Positions 9,730 to 33,499 of a DNA stretch of 64,000 nucleotides are shown piece by piece; position 1 is the first letter of the stretch; each line of letters opens with the position of its first letter. The DNA comes from Flaccisagitta enflata (Eukaryota > Chaetognatha > Sagittoidea > Aphragmophora): contig OZ231127.1 in NCBI GenBank assembly GCA_965153355.1, forward strand, positions 12,586,001-12,650,000, written 5' to 3'. The position numbers and the translations under genes are program-made. Under the pieces are notes generated by a model. That model was given only the letters and a program-made list of their open reading frames with translations, did no database searches and had not been told where the DNA came from.

Positions 9730-11800
9730 GCAGCCTAAAAACTAAGCTTTGTGGATCACAAAACAGATGGACAGACAGATGTAGCCTTTTATCATTGTGC
9801 ACAAGATTGTACACCAACCTACACTGTAGGTCCTACACATTCACGTCACCACAGTCTTGGATGAATAACAGGGGCAGTTACAAGCATGTACAAAGTTAAG
9901 CATCCACCCCTCCACCAGGGGGGGCGTAAAATCAAGGGTTTGGAGATCGGGGTAAAATCAAGTGTTGAAAAACAGGAAAAAACAGAATTTTGGACATTTT
10001 CTTTTTGCAGGGGGGGGGGGGAAATTTCAATAGATGATATTTGATTATAACAACACTATCTAGCAATATTTCAGCCATATTTATACCATATCTATACTTA
10101 AAGGATCCAATGATCCTTTAACTAGTTGGGGAAGGAAATTAAAGACCAAGAAGGGGGGGGGGAAGAAATCAAAAGCTGCATGACTTTATAGACCCTTAGG
10201 TAGTATGCAAACAAGACCAGAAAGGCAGATTCCGCCAGCTGCCCCGTAACAGAATTCCTCTTTAACAAGGACGGATACACAGCTACCCCAGTTGCATGCC
10301 CGTGGGCAGGGGCAGTGCTGGAGAGGGTCACTAGAGCATTTGAGCAGGAGCAGTAGGCTCTAAAAGCTCAGAAACGCTAAAAAGTAAATGGGGACTACTG
10401 ACCAACCAATGGATCAACCAACAAGAGTTGTCCTACTTGTCCTACTTGTCTCAGAGTTGTCTTAGTGTGATCCTACAAATATTGGAGTTGCCTGGGAGTT
10501 GTTTTAGAGTTAATAAAGAATGGTCCTTGAGATATCCTCGAGTTGTCCCTTAGTTGTCCTAGAGGTTCCTAAAGTTGTCCTAGAGTTTTTTCCAAAAGTT
10601 GTCCAAAAGCTGTAGTAGAATTGTCCTAAAGTTTTCCTAAAGTTGTCTTTCCATTGTCCTAGAGTTGTCCCAAATAGAGTTGTCCCAAAAGTTGTCCATA
10701 GGTTGTCAAAGGTTATGAATGTTTCTTGATTTGTCCTAGAGCTGCCTCAGAGTTGTCCTTGTTTGTCTGAGATAAGTGATGTCTTGTGTTGGCATATTAT
10801 CAAATTCTCAATGACTTTCTCACATGCAACAACTATTCAGTGTTTTGTTATGTCTTAGTGCACTTTTTGGGCAGAATTCCCAATGGACCAATGTCCTGTA
10901 GGACATAGAAAAGAATTTCCAGTTGTCTGTCCGTCTGTCCATCCTCCCCCCAAGGCACCTCTCCGGCCCCAAATCAGCCATCTCAGGCCCATTATCAGTC
11001 CTCTCAAGCCCATACTAACATGATTACCTTCGATATCTCAACTGGTACTTTTAGTCGCAGAGACACGCAATCCTTCACCTTACTGTGTTGGGCCGCCTAT
11101 CCGTCGGTCCATCCGGCCTGTAGCCACCATCACACTTCTGAATTCTACCGATTTTTGCACTGCTCTGCCCAACTAAGGTCCACGTAGATTGGTACCGCCT
11201 GTGGTATCTGGCCTTGTTTTTAGTAATGAAGAACAGTCGCTAATTGTTGCCATGGCTAGTTTTGTGGTTTACAAGGCCTGAAGCAGGATGATCTCTTGGC
11301 AGGTGGATCCTACTAGGGGTGTGGGATCACTAGTTAGCCAGGATCTAAAATCCCAGACTCAAGGCCAATCCTAGCCTAAGGCCCAGGTCCCAGTCTTGAG
11401 GCTCAAATTCTGGAGGATGAGGAGGAGGAGGAGGAGAAGGAGCAAATTTCCTATATGTGTGAAAGCAGGGCCACTGTCCTGGTTCCCCTTCTACTTCAAG
11501 CACAACCTACTTAAGCAGGGCACGGGTGCCGCTGACCATCTAATGCTTTTGCAACTATTAACTGTTTGCATATTGCATATATTTGTTTTGGATTACAAAA
11601 ATTTTTCTCTTTATGTAACATGATGGTGACTTATTTTGAAGAAACAAATATAAGAACTTTCTGAATAGATCTGTATGGCAACATAATTCTTAGTGACTTT
11701 GTTTCAGATAAATACTTCTTTAGTGATAAAATTAGAGATAAGTAATGAGGTTCAGGAGAAAAAAAACATTGAAAACAAAACCTGGAGGTGGGTGGGAAGG
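9730..11800. other. Gene-free stretch with one R1 copy and a degenerate minisatellite
   Basis: 10256-10440 is a diverged R1 copy (GATACACAGCTACCCCAGTT ... GGGCAGGGGCAG ... GACCAACCAATGG). 10425-10775 is a degenerate repeat built on AGTTGTCCTAG. 11500-11560 carries an R2 end (AAGCAGGGCACGGGTGCCGC). No supported ORF. Confidence 0.55.
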
Positions 11801-13185
11801 AGGTGAATAAGGACAAGCTTAGAGATACCTGAGGGTGGGAGGAGGTGAAAGAGGACAAGCTTTGGGGGATTTGATGGACTGGTGAGAGGTGGGTGAGGGA
11901 TAAAGTGGTTAGGTGCTTTTCCATCAGGGTGGGATTTGATGAACTGTAGTGGGTGAGGACAGCTGGTGTTGCTGAGGTGTTTTTTTTTCCCATCAGGGTG
12001 GGATTTGATGGACTGTGTAGGTGGGTGAGGTCGATAAAGTGGCAAGTAGGTGTTTTTTCCCATCAGGGTGGGATTTGATGGACTGTAGGTGGGGTGGAGG
12101 AGGTATGCGTGGGTGTTTTTTTCCTGATATCAGGTGGGATTGACCGTGTAGGTGGGTGAGTGGGATAAAGTGGCGTTAGGTGTTTTTTTCCTCCCATCAG
12201 GGTTGGATTTGATGGACAGTGTAGGTGGGTGGTGTGGGATAAAGTGATGTTAGGTGTTTTTTTTCAATCAGGGTGGGATTTGATGGACTGTGCGTAGGTG
12301 GGGTGGAGGACAGCATGGAAGAGGTTTTTTCCCATCAGGGTGGGATTTGATGGACTGTGAAAGTGGGTGGAGGATAAAGTGGCGTTAGGTGTTTTTTTCC
12401 CATCAGGGTGGGATTTGATGGACTGTGTAGGTGGGTGTAGTGGGATAAAGTGGCGTAAGGTGGTTTTTTTCCATCAGGGTGGATTTGATGGACTGTGGAG
12501 CGTGACCGATCAACCGACCGATAAAGTGGCGTTAGGTGTTTTTCCCATAGGGTGCGATTTGATGGACTGTGTACTTGGGGTGGGTGGGGAGGACGTGAAA
12601 GAGGACAATCAGGGGGATTTGATGGACTGTAGGTGGGTGAGTGGGATAAAGTGGCGTTAGGTGTTTTTCCCATCAGGGTGGGATTTGATGGACTGTGCAG
12701 GTGGGTGGAGTGGGATAAAGTGGCGTTAGGTGTTTTTTTCCCATCAGGGTGGGATTTGATGGACTGTGTAGGTGGGTGGAGTGGGATAAAGTGGCGTTAG
12801 GTGTTTTTTTCCCATCAGGGTGGGATTTGATGGACTGTGTAGGTGGGTGGAGTGGGATAAAGTGGCGTTAGGTGTTTTTTTCCCATCAGGGTGGATTTGA
12901 TGGACTGTAGGTGAGTGGGATAAAGTAAAGTTAGGGTGTTTTGTTTTCCCATCAGGGTGATTGATGGACTGTGTAGGTGGGTGGAGTGGGATAAAGTGGC
13001 GTTAGGTGTTTTTTTCCCATCAGGGTGGGATTTGATGGACTGTGTAGGTGGGTGGAGTGGGATAAAGTGGCGTTAGGTGTTTTTTTCCCATCAGGGTGGG
13101 ATTTGATGGACTGTGTAGGTGGGTGGAGTGGGATAAAGTGGCGTTAGGTGTTTTTTTCCCATCAGGGTGGGATTTGATGGACTGT
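11800..13185. repeat. About 70-bp minisatellite, roughly 18 units
   Basis: The unit contains CCCATCAGGGTGGGATTTGA, TGGACTGTGTAGGTGGGTGG and ATAAAGTGGCGTTAGGTG followed by a T run. Units at 12660-13180 are nearly identical while those at 11800-12350 are ragged, with internal deletions and one unit carrying GACCGATCAACCGACCG. This gradient suggests recent amplification at the right end. Confidence 0.93.
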
Positions 13186-13280
13186 GGTCCGTTGGAACGG
13201 GGTTCAACTCTAATAAATCGGTTGTCTAGATGCTCGCACGAGACTGACAACTGCGTGAATAAAGTCATATTGACCATTTC

Positions 13281-13373
<93 letters not shown>
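13281..13373. repeat. (CAA)n microsatellite
   Basis: 93 bp of pure CAA triplets. Confidence 0.97.
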
Positions 13374-13374
<1 letters not shown>

Positions 13375-13575
13375 TGTAGGAAATAGCTGTCGTATTGGTG
13401 GTCATCATTATCATGTCCATCGTTGTTGTCATAACAGAGAGGACCAGGGTAAGGAGAGGATTCAAATTTGTTTGCCTCCTTTTGCTTTACCTCTTGTTTT
13501 ACCTCGGCATTTTGTTCCGTTTGCTTATTGAATTTTGCTAAAAGAAAAAACAAAACTGTTTAGCTACTGGGAAGT

Positions 13576-13876
13576 TAACAAGGCCAAGTAGGCCAACGAT
13601 GCGTCCTCTTTCAATGAATGTTTTTTTATGAATGAATGTTTTTTATGAATGAATGTTTTTTTATGAATGAATGTCATTTATGAATGAATAAATCATTTAT
13701 TGAATGAATTAGTAGATGTATGCTTCTTTTACTGGGTCAGGACCACTTTTCTGTTGAAAAAATGCATGAATTTGATGTTTTTTATAAATGCGTTACCCGA
13801 AAAACCAACTGACCGACCAACCGACAGACCGACGGACAGAGCCTATTATAGAGATGCGAGGACGCATCTAAAAACA
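13576..13876 (+). mobile_element. R1 element, GATGCG-hairpin subfamily
   Basis: Starts AACAAGGCCAAGTAGGCCAA, has an internal GAATGAATG tract and a (GACC)n core, and ends GATGCGAGGACGCATCTAAAAA-type sequence. The stem GATGCG/CGCATC is perfect with loop AGGA. A copy in the opposite orientation is at 19342-19685. Confidence 0.75.
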
Positions 13877-14039
13877 ATAGTGGGTAATACCCATTTTATA
13901 AACTCTAGAACTGGATTCGATTTTTTTTTGCAATCCATTCAGCCATTCAATTGTAGTCGATAAAAAAGGGACTCCATTCCCACACATCACCCATCGCTAT
14001 CCTCTGAAATTCTCCTTCTATTACCCTGGTCGACATGGA

Positions 14040-14041
<2 letters not shown>

Positions 14042-14084
<43 letters not shown>
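14042..14084. repeat. (CT)n microsatellite
   Basis: 43 bp of CT dinucleotides. Confidence 0.95.
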
Positions 14085-14086
<2 letters not shown>

Positions 14087-14094
14087 AATGGACG

Positions 14095-14248
14095 CAACAT
14101 ATGCTGATTATGTCGCGTATGCGACATACGTATGTTGTATACGCGTAATATGTCGCATATGCAACATATGCGTGTTGCATACGCGAAATATTTTGCGTAT
14201 GCAACATATGTGTGTTGCATACGCGAAATATGTTGCGTATGCAAAAGA
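14095..14248. repeat. Palindromic ~42-bp tandem repeat
   Basis: Three to four units of GTTGCATACGCGAAATATKT alternating with its near reverse complement (GCGTATGCAACATATG). Each unit can fold on itself. Confidence 0.75.
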
Positions 14249-14404
14249 TTTTCACAAAATGTGACTTTTCTCAATAGGGGCTAGGTGAAATATTTTTTAA
14301 CAATTACATCTTGATTTAGGCACGTCGGGACTGCGTCAAAGTGAAAAGAAACCCATAGTAATGTGAAAAACGTCCTGGTGGTTCCCAGGATCCACAGTGT
14401 TTGA

Positions 14405-14588
14405 TACTCTCGAGAAGTCTAAAAAAGACGCACATTGAAAGTTGTGAGAGATCATCGGTGTGAGAGATCAATGGCGTCATTTGATTTCATCTAGACATGT
14501 CTTTGCTTCTAGATGAGACACGGGAGGAGTGTTGCAGTCTGCAAAAGACGCACATTGAGAGTTGGGAAGGATCATCCAAATGTGGGAT
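14405..14588 (-). pseudogene. Tandem duplicate(s) of the WDR88 terminal coding segment
   Basis: Downstream of the gene's stop (on its strand) lies a second copy of the last ~34 codons. It keeps DDPSQLSMCVFCRLQHSS and its own stop (TGA after DMSR), with HLDD replacing HADD. A third, shorter and more decayed copy (AAGACGCACATTGAAAGTTG) lies at about 14405-14470. The period is about 126 bp. The copies lie past the stop of 14617-14829, so they would be 3' UTR, or an alternative end only if spliced to. Confidence 0.75.
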
Positions 14589-14616
14589 AGAAACAGCATG
14601 ATTACATTAATACATT

Positions 14617-26865
<12,249 letters not shown>

Positions 26866-26913
26866 CTGAAAAAGTGGAAATGGGATCACAGCTTAACAGG
26901 TCGCCCAAGGGCA

Positions 26914-27345
26914 ATATGTGGTCAGCGATACCCGTTGCCCTGCTTTGCCTGGTTGTAAATTGGAATGAGAGGCAGGGCAGCGGCCCCGGAGACAAAGTCC
27001 TGTAGAACAGATTTCAGGCGTGAGAGGGCAGATTTCAGGCGTGAGAGGGCAGATTCAAGACCTGAGAGGGCAGATTCAAGGCCTGAGAGGGCAGATTCAA
27101 GGCCTGAGATGGCAGATTCAAGGCCTGAGAGGGCAAATTTCAGGCCTGAGAGGGCAGATTCAAGGCCTGAGAGGGCAGATTCAAGGCCTGAGAAGGCAGA
27201 TTTTAGGCCTGAGAGGGCTGATTTCAGGCCTGAGAGGGCCTGGGCGGGACGAACGGACGGACGGACAAACAAACAAAAGTCCCCTGTGTTCTACAGGACT
27301 TCGTCCCCTTTCGGAGCCGCTGCCCAGAAGGGGCAGCAAGGGGCT
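26914..27345. mobile_element. R2 element with GGCCTGAGAGGGCAGATTC core
   Basis: Left: GTGGTCAGCGATACCCGTTG, CCCTGC..GGGCAGCGGCCCC and GTCCTGTAGAACAG. Core: about eleven 21-bp units. Right: CTGTGTTCTACAGGAC and GAGCCGCTGCCC. Lies next to a partial WDR88 exon copy. Confidence 0.75.
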
Positions 27346-27402
27346 TGTCATCATCAAAAGCAAGAGGATCAGATGATTTCGCTGATATCGACCTGAAAAA
27401 GT
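27342..27402 (-). pseudogene. Partial copy 1 of the first visible WDR88 exon
   Basis: Keeps the acceptor (TTTTTCAG|G) and the first ~13 codons (reading SISAKSSDPLAFDDDKP) before running into an R2 arm. No donor. Confidence 0.75.
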
Positions 27403-27431
27403 TAAAATGAGATCATGGCTTAATAGTCGCA

Positions 27432-27830
27432 AAAGCGTTAGATGGTCAGCGGTTCCCGTTGCCCCTATGTGAGTGTTTGGGTGTAAGATGGTTAGAGGGG
27501 CAGCGGCCCCGAAGGGGCCGATGACCTATGCTGTTTTTATTTGAGCCTCAAGGCTGGGATTAGGGCCTGGAGGCTGGCATTGGAGCCTTGAGGTTGGGAT
27601 TTGAGCCTCGAGGCTGAGATTTGGGCCTCAAGGCTGAGATTTGAGCCTCGAGGCTGAGATTTGAGCCTTGAGGCTGAGATTTGAGCCTTGAGGCTGAAAT
27701 TTGAGCCTCGAGGCTGGGATTTGGGCCTCAAAGCTAGGATTTGGAGGAGAAGAAGAAGGAGGAGAAAATTCCCCCGTGTGAAAGCATAGGTCATCGGCCC
27801 CTTCGGGGCCGCTGCCCAAAAGGGGCAGCA
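27432..27830. mobile_element. R2 element with TTTGAGCCTCGAGGCTGAGA core
   Basis: Arms GGGGCAGCGGCCCCGAAGG...GATGACCTATGC and GCATAGGTCATCGGCCCC...GGCCGCTGCCC enclose about nine 21-bp units of a different core sequence. Confidence 0.75.
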
Positions 27831-27834
27831 AGGA

Positions 27835-27895
27835 GCTTGCAATTGTTTAAAACGAGGGGATCAGTTGATTTTGCCAATAAAGACCTGAAAAAGTT
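27835..27895 (-). pseudogene. Partial copy 2 of the WDR88 exon
   Basis: GATCAGTTGATTTTGCCAAT replaces GATCAGATGATTTCGCCGAT; acceptor retained. Confidence 0.65.
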
Positions 27896-27933
27896 GAAAT
27901 GAGATCATAGCTTAACAGGTCAATATGTGGGCA

Positions 27934-28650
27934 ATATGTGGTCAGCGATACCCATTGCCCTGCTTTGAGTGATTGTGAATTAGAGTGAGGGGAAGCAGGG
28001 CAGCGGCCCCGAAGGGGACGAAGTCCTGTAGAACACAGGGGGACTTTCGTTCGTCCTGCCTGCAGAAGTGGATGAGATGCGATAGAGGGCTGACTGAAGG
28101 CCTTCTAGAGCCTAAACTGAGGTCTAAGAAGGCTGCTGCCAATTGGAAGATGGGAGGGCTGACTTGAGGCGTAAGAGAGCTGGCTTAAGACTTGAAAGGT
28201 CAGAGGACTGATTTGAAGCCTGAGAGCAATAAATTGAGGCTTAGATAGCTGATTTGAGGCCTGAGGGGCCAAGTCTGAGACCTGTGAGGCCAGGTTTGAG
28301 GCTTGAGGATTTGGATTTGAGGCCTAAGAAGCCTAATTTGAGGCCTGAGAGGCCAGGTTTGAGGCCTGAGAGGTTGGATTCGAGGCCTGAAAGGCTGTAT
28401 TTGAGGCCTGAGAGGCTTGATTTGAGGCCTGAGAGGCTGTATTTGAGGCCTGAGAGGCTTGATTTGAGGCCTGAGAGGCCAGATTTGGGGTCTGAGAGGC
28501 CAGATTTGAGGTCTCAGAGGCCAGATTTGAGGCCTAAGGAGCCTGATGGGGGGGGACGCACGGACGAACAAACGGATGGACGAACGAAAGTCCCCCTGTG
28601 TTCTACAGGACTTCGTCCCCTTCGGGACCGCTGCCCAAAAGGGGCGGCAA
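27934..28650. mobile_element. R2 element, longest copy in the array
   Basis: Left arm from GGTCAGCGATACCCATTGCC through GTCCTGTAGAACACAGGG; core of GAGGCCTGAGAGGC units (about 28260-28545); right arm GTCCCCCTGTGTTCTACAGG to GGGACCGCTGCCC. The inner segment GAAGGCCTTCTAGAGCC also occurs at 9.2 and 19.2 kb. Confidence 0.75.
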
Positions 28651-28830
28651 GGGGCTCGTAATCATCCAAAGCAAGAGGATCAGATGATTTCGCTGATATC
28701 GACCTGAAAAAGTTGAAATGTGATCATGGCTTAAAAGGGGCGGCAGCAAGGGGCTTGCAATTGTTTAAAACAAGGGGATCAGTTGATTTTGCCGATGAAG
28801 ATCTTAAAAAGTTGAAATGGGATCAAGGCT
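28650..28830 (-). pseudogene. Partial copies 3 and 4 of the WDR88 exon
   Basis: Two head-to-tail copies (28660-28720 and 28760-28820) each keep the CTTTTT(C/A)AG-type acceptor region and GATCAG(A/T)TGATTT, separated by GGGGCGGCAGCAAGGGGC. Confidence 0.65.
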
Positions 28831-28851
28831 TAATAGTCGCAAAAGCGTTAG

Positions 28852-29365
28852 ATGGTCAGCGGTGCCCGTTGCCCCTATGTGAGTGTATGTAGGTGTGAGG
28901 TGGTTAGAGGGGCAGCGGCCCCGAAGGGGCCGATGACCTATGCTGTTTTTATTTGGGCCTCTAGGATGGAATTAGGGCCTGGAGGCTTGGATTAGGGCCT
29001 TGAGGCAGGGATTCGAGCTTCGAGGCTGTGATTTCAGCTTCAAAGCTGAGATTTGAGCTTCGAGGCTGGGAGGAGAAGAAGGAGGAGGGGGGATTTGAGA
29101 GGTCAGCAGGCCCCGAAGGAACCGATGACCTATGCTAGGCTGTAATTTGAGTCATAAGGCTGGGATTTGAGCCAAAAGATTGGAATATGAGCGATGAAGC
29201 TGGGATTTAAGCCATAAGGTTGGAATTGAACCTGAGCCTGGGATTCAAGCTCGAGACTGTGATTTGGGCTTGAGGCTGCGATTTGAGCTTCGAAACCAGG
29301 GGGGGGGACGGAGAAGGAGGTGAAAGAATAGGTCATCGGCCCCTTCGGGGCCGCTGCCCAAAAGG
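28852..29365. mobile_element. R2 element(s), most decayed of the array
   Basis: Two left-arm starts (28918 and about 29107) and one right arm (GGTCATCGGCCCCTTCGGGG, 29331) surround TTTGAGCTTCGAGGCTG-type units with many changes. Likely two elements collapsed together. Confidence 0.6.
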
Positions 29366-29455
29366 AGGAAGAGAGCTTGATGATTTTTTTTACCAGTGAA
29401 CCCCATCGTCCTCCCCATTCGACCAACTGACTTTTAAAAGAATGCCATTCAAAAT

Positions 29456-29803
29456 TTGAATATGTCTGACACTAAAGCACACCTCTATAATTTTCAAATC
29501 TTAGGCTTTATAAGTCATCAAAGAAATGTCCAATCTGGAAATACTGACGTTCCACTGACAGTTTTTACCTCTGAAAAGAAGGTTGTCTGTCAAACGACTT
29601 TTGCCGCTGCATGGACGACTGATGCAGGAGACTATTTGCACCTTGAGGCATTTTCAGTCAGCTGGATTTAGTTGATTTCTGATGATGTGTGCCAGACAAG
29701 TTTTTTTTCTTTTTGCAAAGGCCCCGGTACTTTGAACTTCAAATGGAAGTCATGAAGAAAGAATAACGCACAGAATTCTACGACTGAAGTGCAACGGGGA
29801 AAC
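29456..29803. other. Unassigned single-copy-looking stretch
   Basis: An open plus-strand frame (29456-29671, 71 codons with VVCQTTFAAAWTTDAGDYLH) has no recognisable family or clear splice sites. I do not call a gene. The missing WDR88 first exon was looked for here on the minus strand and not found. Confidence 0.3.
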
Positions 29804-30294
29804 AAACAAGGTCAACAAACCTTAGTCGCGTGGTAATAAGGGTAATAAAGGTAATTAAGGTAATTAAGGTAATTAAGGTAATAAAGATAATGAAGATAAC
29901 TAAGTGCCTATATCTTCCTATAATTACCCACATTTACCTACAACTACCTGTAAATACCTATAATTACCTACAATTACCATAAATTATCTGTAATCACCTA
30001 TAATTACCCATTATTTCCTATATTTCCTCCAATTACCTCAATTTATAGTCCAAGACAACTTTTCTGACTTATATGATACAGATTACTAAAATACCTATAT
30101 TTACCTATAATTACCTAAAATTACCTAAAATAACCTAAAATGACCAAAAATTACCTATAATTACCTTTAATAACCTTCAATAACCTTTAAAACGAATATA
30201 AAGCCAATATTTCAAAAAAGTTACCGACCGACAGACCGACCGACCGACCGACCGACATAGCGGCTTCTAGAGTCGCGTTCACGCGACTAAAAAC
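29804..30294 (+). mobile_element. R1 element with (ACCTATAATT)n insert
   Basis: Begins AACAAGGTCAACAAACCTTAGTCGCGTGG and ends GAGTCGCGTTCACGCGACTAAAAA-type hairpin after a (GACC)n core. Between them are about 360 bp of AATTACCTATAATTACC-like repeats. Confidence 0.72.
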
Positions 30295-30410
30295 AAGGAC
30301 GAGTAGGCCAATAAGGTGCGCCGTGTGGATCGTCGAACGAATGCGTTACCGACCAGCAGACAGACAGACAGGTCGACCGACGGACGCAGCCAGTTGGAGA
30401 GGTGCTTTGG
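30295..30410 (+). mobile_element. R1 fragment, directly next to the previous copy
   Basis: AACAAGGACGAGTAGGCCAA, GCGTTACCGACC and an (AGAC)n tract; the 3' hairpin is not clear. Confidence 0.5.
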
Positions 30411-31762
30411 TGGACTGAAAAACATGACCAAGTACAGCCTAGTGAAAGTAACGTTACCGACCGACCAAAAGACCAAGTCCAATTTACAGGTACATGGGCG
30501 CACCGAAAAATGAGCAATCAACAGAAATACGTAAAAATTTGTATACCAACAGACGAAAATATCGTAAAAAGCCGCCTTTTTTTAGAAGAAGCTGTTTACT
30601 AACTAAGATATTCAATGAGAGATATTCTAATAACAACTACATCTAAACTATTTTCCTTGGAAATTGGAGAAAAACACAATTTTGGCGTCTAGTTTTGTTG
30701 ACAGAAAGCATCGCGTGTCATTTTATAGCAATCGCAGACGAGACAATCATGATCATGAGTCGAAGAAGAAGAAACAAAACTCATCTCCCATCTCTCATCT
30801 TTAATCTTGATTCCATGCTTCTAGCTTCTTCTCTTTTCTCTAATGGTCGAGATAAACAAGGGTTGAAATACATTGAATCTGACTAAAACGACCATTTTAC
30901 TGTTTTTCTCTTTGAGATTGTATAGGTTCACTACCGCAAATTGCAGCTGATGGGAATTTTATCCAATTTTACAGCCTAAAAGTCCGACTCTTAAGTTGAT
31001 GCCAAATTGTTAGTTAAGATATCGGATGTCTTTTGTCTAAATTATGATTTCTTGTCGTCGTCCCAGCAAATGATTGTCACCTACCGAATTCCAGGAGTAT
31101 TTTTTCCCGATCCAAACAAATGAAGTGGTATCGATGGAAGAAAGTTAACATATACCATATTTTTACTCGACCCCTCCGAGGCCGCTGCCCCATTACCTCA
31201 ATACCACAATACCAAATAATATCAATGGGGCATCGGAAACCGTTGACCATAATGACGCTTGTCATGTGTTTGTAGTTGTATCTAGGACAAAAAATCAGAT
31301 GAACAAACCTCCAATCTCTCTGAAACGAAACTGTTTTACACTTTTTTTTTTATAAGAACCTAGTTTATAAGAACATCAAGGTTTCGAAATGCCCAAAAAT
31401 TAAGAACATCTTAAGAACATATGAAGGCTTTAAATTAGAAAAAAAAAGTTTTCGCTAATGGTAATACTTAAAAAGTATCTAAAAAATGCTTGAATTTAAA
31501 TATATTTACAGAAATATTCTATAATTTTGAATATATATACTACAAATGTCTCTAGACTTAATGATTAAACATTGATTTTAGTTGTTATTTGTAAAAATAT
31601 ATCAAATATTATTAAGTTATAGTAAACTAAAATGTTTCTTATTGTTTCTATATCAATAAATGATATTTAAAATTAAAAACGCTCTAAGAACGTTGAAGAC
31701 TTCATTTGGCTTCCAAAATAAGAACATGAAGCCTTCGAAAAAAAATGACGTTCTTATAAAAA
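30411..31762. other. AT-rich non-coding stretch
   Basis: No gene supported. An R2-like remnant (GACCCCTCCGAGGCCGCTGC ... GGGGCATCGG) lies at 31170-31256. Confidence 0.5.
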
Positions 31763-32106
31763 AAACAAGGCCAACGCCTATAAGTCGCGTGCGAGACTTA
31801 CAGACAAAGAATGACTTAGAATGACTTAGAATGACTTTCAATGACTTAGACTGACCTAAAATGACCAAAATTGTCTTAAAATGACTAAAAAACCTAATTA
31901 CCAAAAATGACTTAAAATGACTTAAAGTGACTTAGAATGACTCAAAATGACTTAGAATAACTATAAATGACTTAAAATGACTTAAAATGACCTAAAAATT
32001 GACGTTATAGTAAAAAAAAGTAAAGTGTGACGGACGGACGGACCGACGGTCCGACGGACGGACGGACGGACAAAGCGGGTTGTAGAGTCGCGTGCACGCG
32101 ACTAAA
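31763..32106 (+). mobile_element. R1 element with (ATGACTTAAA)n insert
   Basis: AACAAGGCCAACGCCTATAA, GTCGCGTGCGAGAC, about 200 bp of AATGACTTAAAATGACTTAG, a (GGAC)n core and the perfect hairpin GTCGCGTGCACGCGAC before TAAAAA. Same layout as 37176-37518. Confidence 0.78.
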
Positions 32107-32760
32107 AAGTGTACTACCGAAATTTTTTTAGAAAGCTTCTCATTTCGAAATTCCTTGAGCTAGCTAGATGGATGTTGCTCGCAGTTTCTGTTAGATTCAT
32201 GTGCAAAATCAGTCATTCAAAAGTGCGTCTTTTTTTTAGCCGTATGGTAGTAATGCTTGGTAGTGAAGCAACAATACTGCTTATTCACAAAAATCTTTTA
32301 TTGGATAGCATGATAACATCATGATGTATTCCTCAAAAGCGGGCAAGCCCTATTAACGAGTGCCCTCTGGCGGTTCTTCACTGTTTAACATTATATAGCG
32401 TACCATGAGTTCTCAGCCACTATAAAAATTTTTTTGTGACCTTGATGAGATACTACGATTTACGAAGCTTTATGGCCAACGTTAAAAAAGATTCTTTATA
32501 CGAAATTTTGATTTTAAATGCGGGCTGGTACTGAATATGCGATTGGGAGGCGTAGAAAGAGGCGTACAAGGAAGTGCGGGGGAGACATTTCTTTACCAAC
32601 ACGCCTCTCTTTTGGATTTGAAATCTCATACAACCTTGTGTTTCTCACGTATCCAGCCGTATATGGACTACACGTGAATCCTGAATCATATCGATATGCG
32701 TGACCGCGATCTTTTTCTCATTATTTCGTTTGTTATGCATTTTACCGGTATCAAAGGATA

Positions 32761-33352
32761 CAGGGTGAACAACCTCAAGTGGGGGAAAGTAAGAGCTAAT
32801 TACGCTTAAACAACTTAAGATATTTATAATCAAAAAATTGTTCCTTGTAGGGAACTGCCTGACATTTGTTCCTCTTGCATTGATTAGTCAAAAAATGGAA
32901 ATTGAAACGGTTAAAACGATATGATCAAAAATGTAAAGGTTCCACTCAAACGTAACAAAATTTCTCATCGATCCTCAATCTAATCCAAGTTGCAGAGAAG
33001 AAAATGGCATGGCTATATTGAAATGGATAAAAAAACCTAAAGGCATTCATGGTGCTTCAGGTAGAAACCAAGAACGCAACATTTGGTTCAATAATTGATA
33101 AAAAAATGAATTAACACTATTTACCTGTTTCAAAGCACTCAAGTCCAAAAATCGTTTTTTGAGCTATTTCTAGTTTTGGACATTTCAAAGATCTCATTGT
33201 ATCCTCTAAAGTAATTGAGCTAATGACCTCAACTTTGGCTTGTATAAAATGTCAGGTAATTCTTTACAACACTGCAAGAGATGAAATGTGATACTCTAGT
33301 AATTTTGGAATCCTTAGCTTTTACTTTCCCCCACTTGAGCCTGTTCACCGTG
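32761..33352. mobile_element. Palindromic TA-MITE, family E
   Basis: CAGGGTGAACAACCTCAAGT at the left, ACTTGAGCCTGTTCACCGTG at the right, TA flanks. The CCCCCACTT/AAGTGGGGG arms mirror each other. Tips resemble family D (CAGGGTGAACA). Confidence 0.78.
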
Positions 33353-33468
33353 TATTCCTTTCTTTGGCTTGAGAAATTTCCTGTCGCTTTTCTTCCTTGA
33401 CTGACGATTAAAATCGTGCGCACAAATCTCTTTCTTTTCCTTTCTGGCGAGTTTAATTCGCTTCTTGG

Positions 33469-33499
33469 TGGCAGCGGTGGGATTCGAACCCACGCCTCT
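33469..33499 (-). pseudogene. 3' fragment of a tRNA-Leu gene
   Basis: On the minus strand the sequence GAGGCGTGGGTTCGAATCCC-ACCGCTGCCA gives a perfect five-pair T stem and a standard T loop, then the 3' acceptor strand CGCTGCC and discriminator A. This equals the 3' end of animal tRNA-Leu(AAG) as I recall it. No D arm, anticodon arm or 5' acceptor strand (GGCAGCG/GGTAGCG) is found within 120 bases upstream, so it is a truncated copy. Confidence 0.7.

Noticed and set aside
11800-13185. CRISPR-like array
   Set aside because: Units are direct head-to-tail repeats with no unique spacers, in a eukaryotic setting.
11631-13553. Pro/His/Ser-rich ORFs repeating in register
   Set aside because: Frames of the 70-bp minisatellite, broken by unit-length changes.
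26922-28661. RPERADSRPERA-type repeat proteins
   Set aside because: Translation of R2 minisatellite cores; both strands open, no start or splice context.
30316-30602. ORFs around 30.3-30.6 kb with TDR repeats
   Set aside because: GACC tetranucleotide core of R1 elements.
29130-31265. Missing first WDR88 exon
   Set aside because: Scanned minus-strand frames here for an N-terminus ending in the required phase; only R2 debris and chance ORFs seen.
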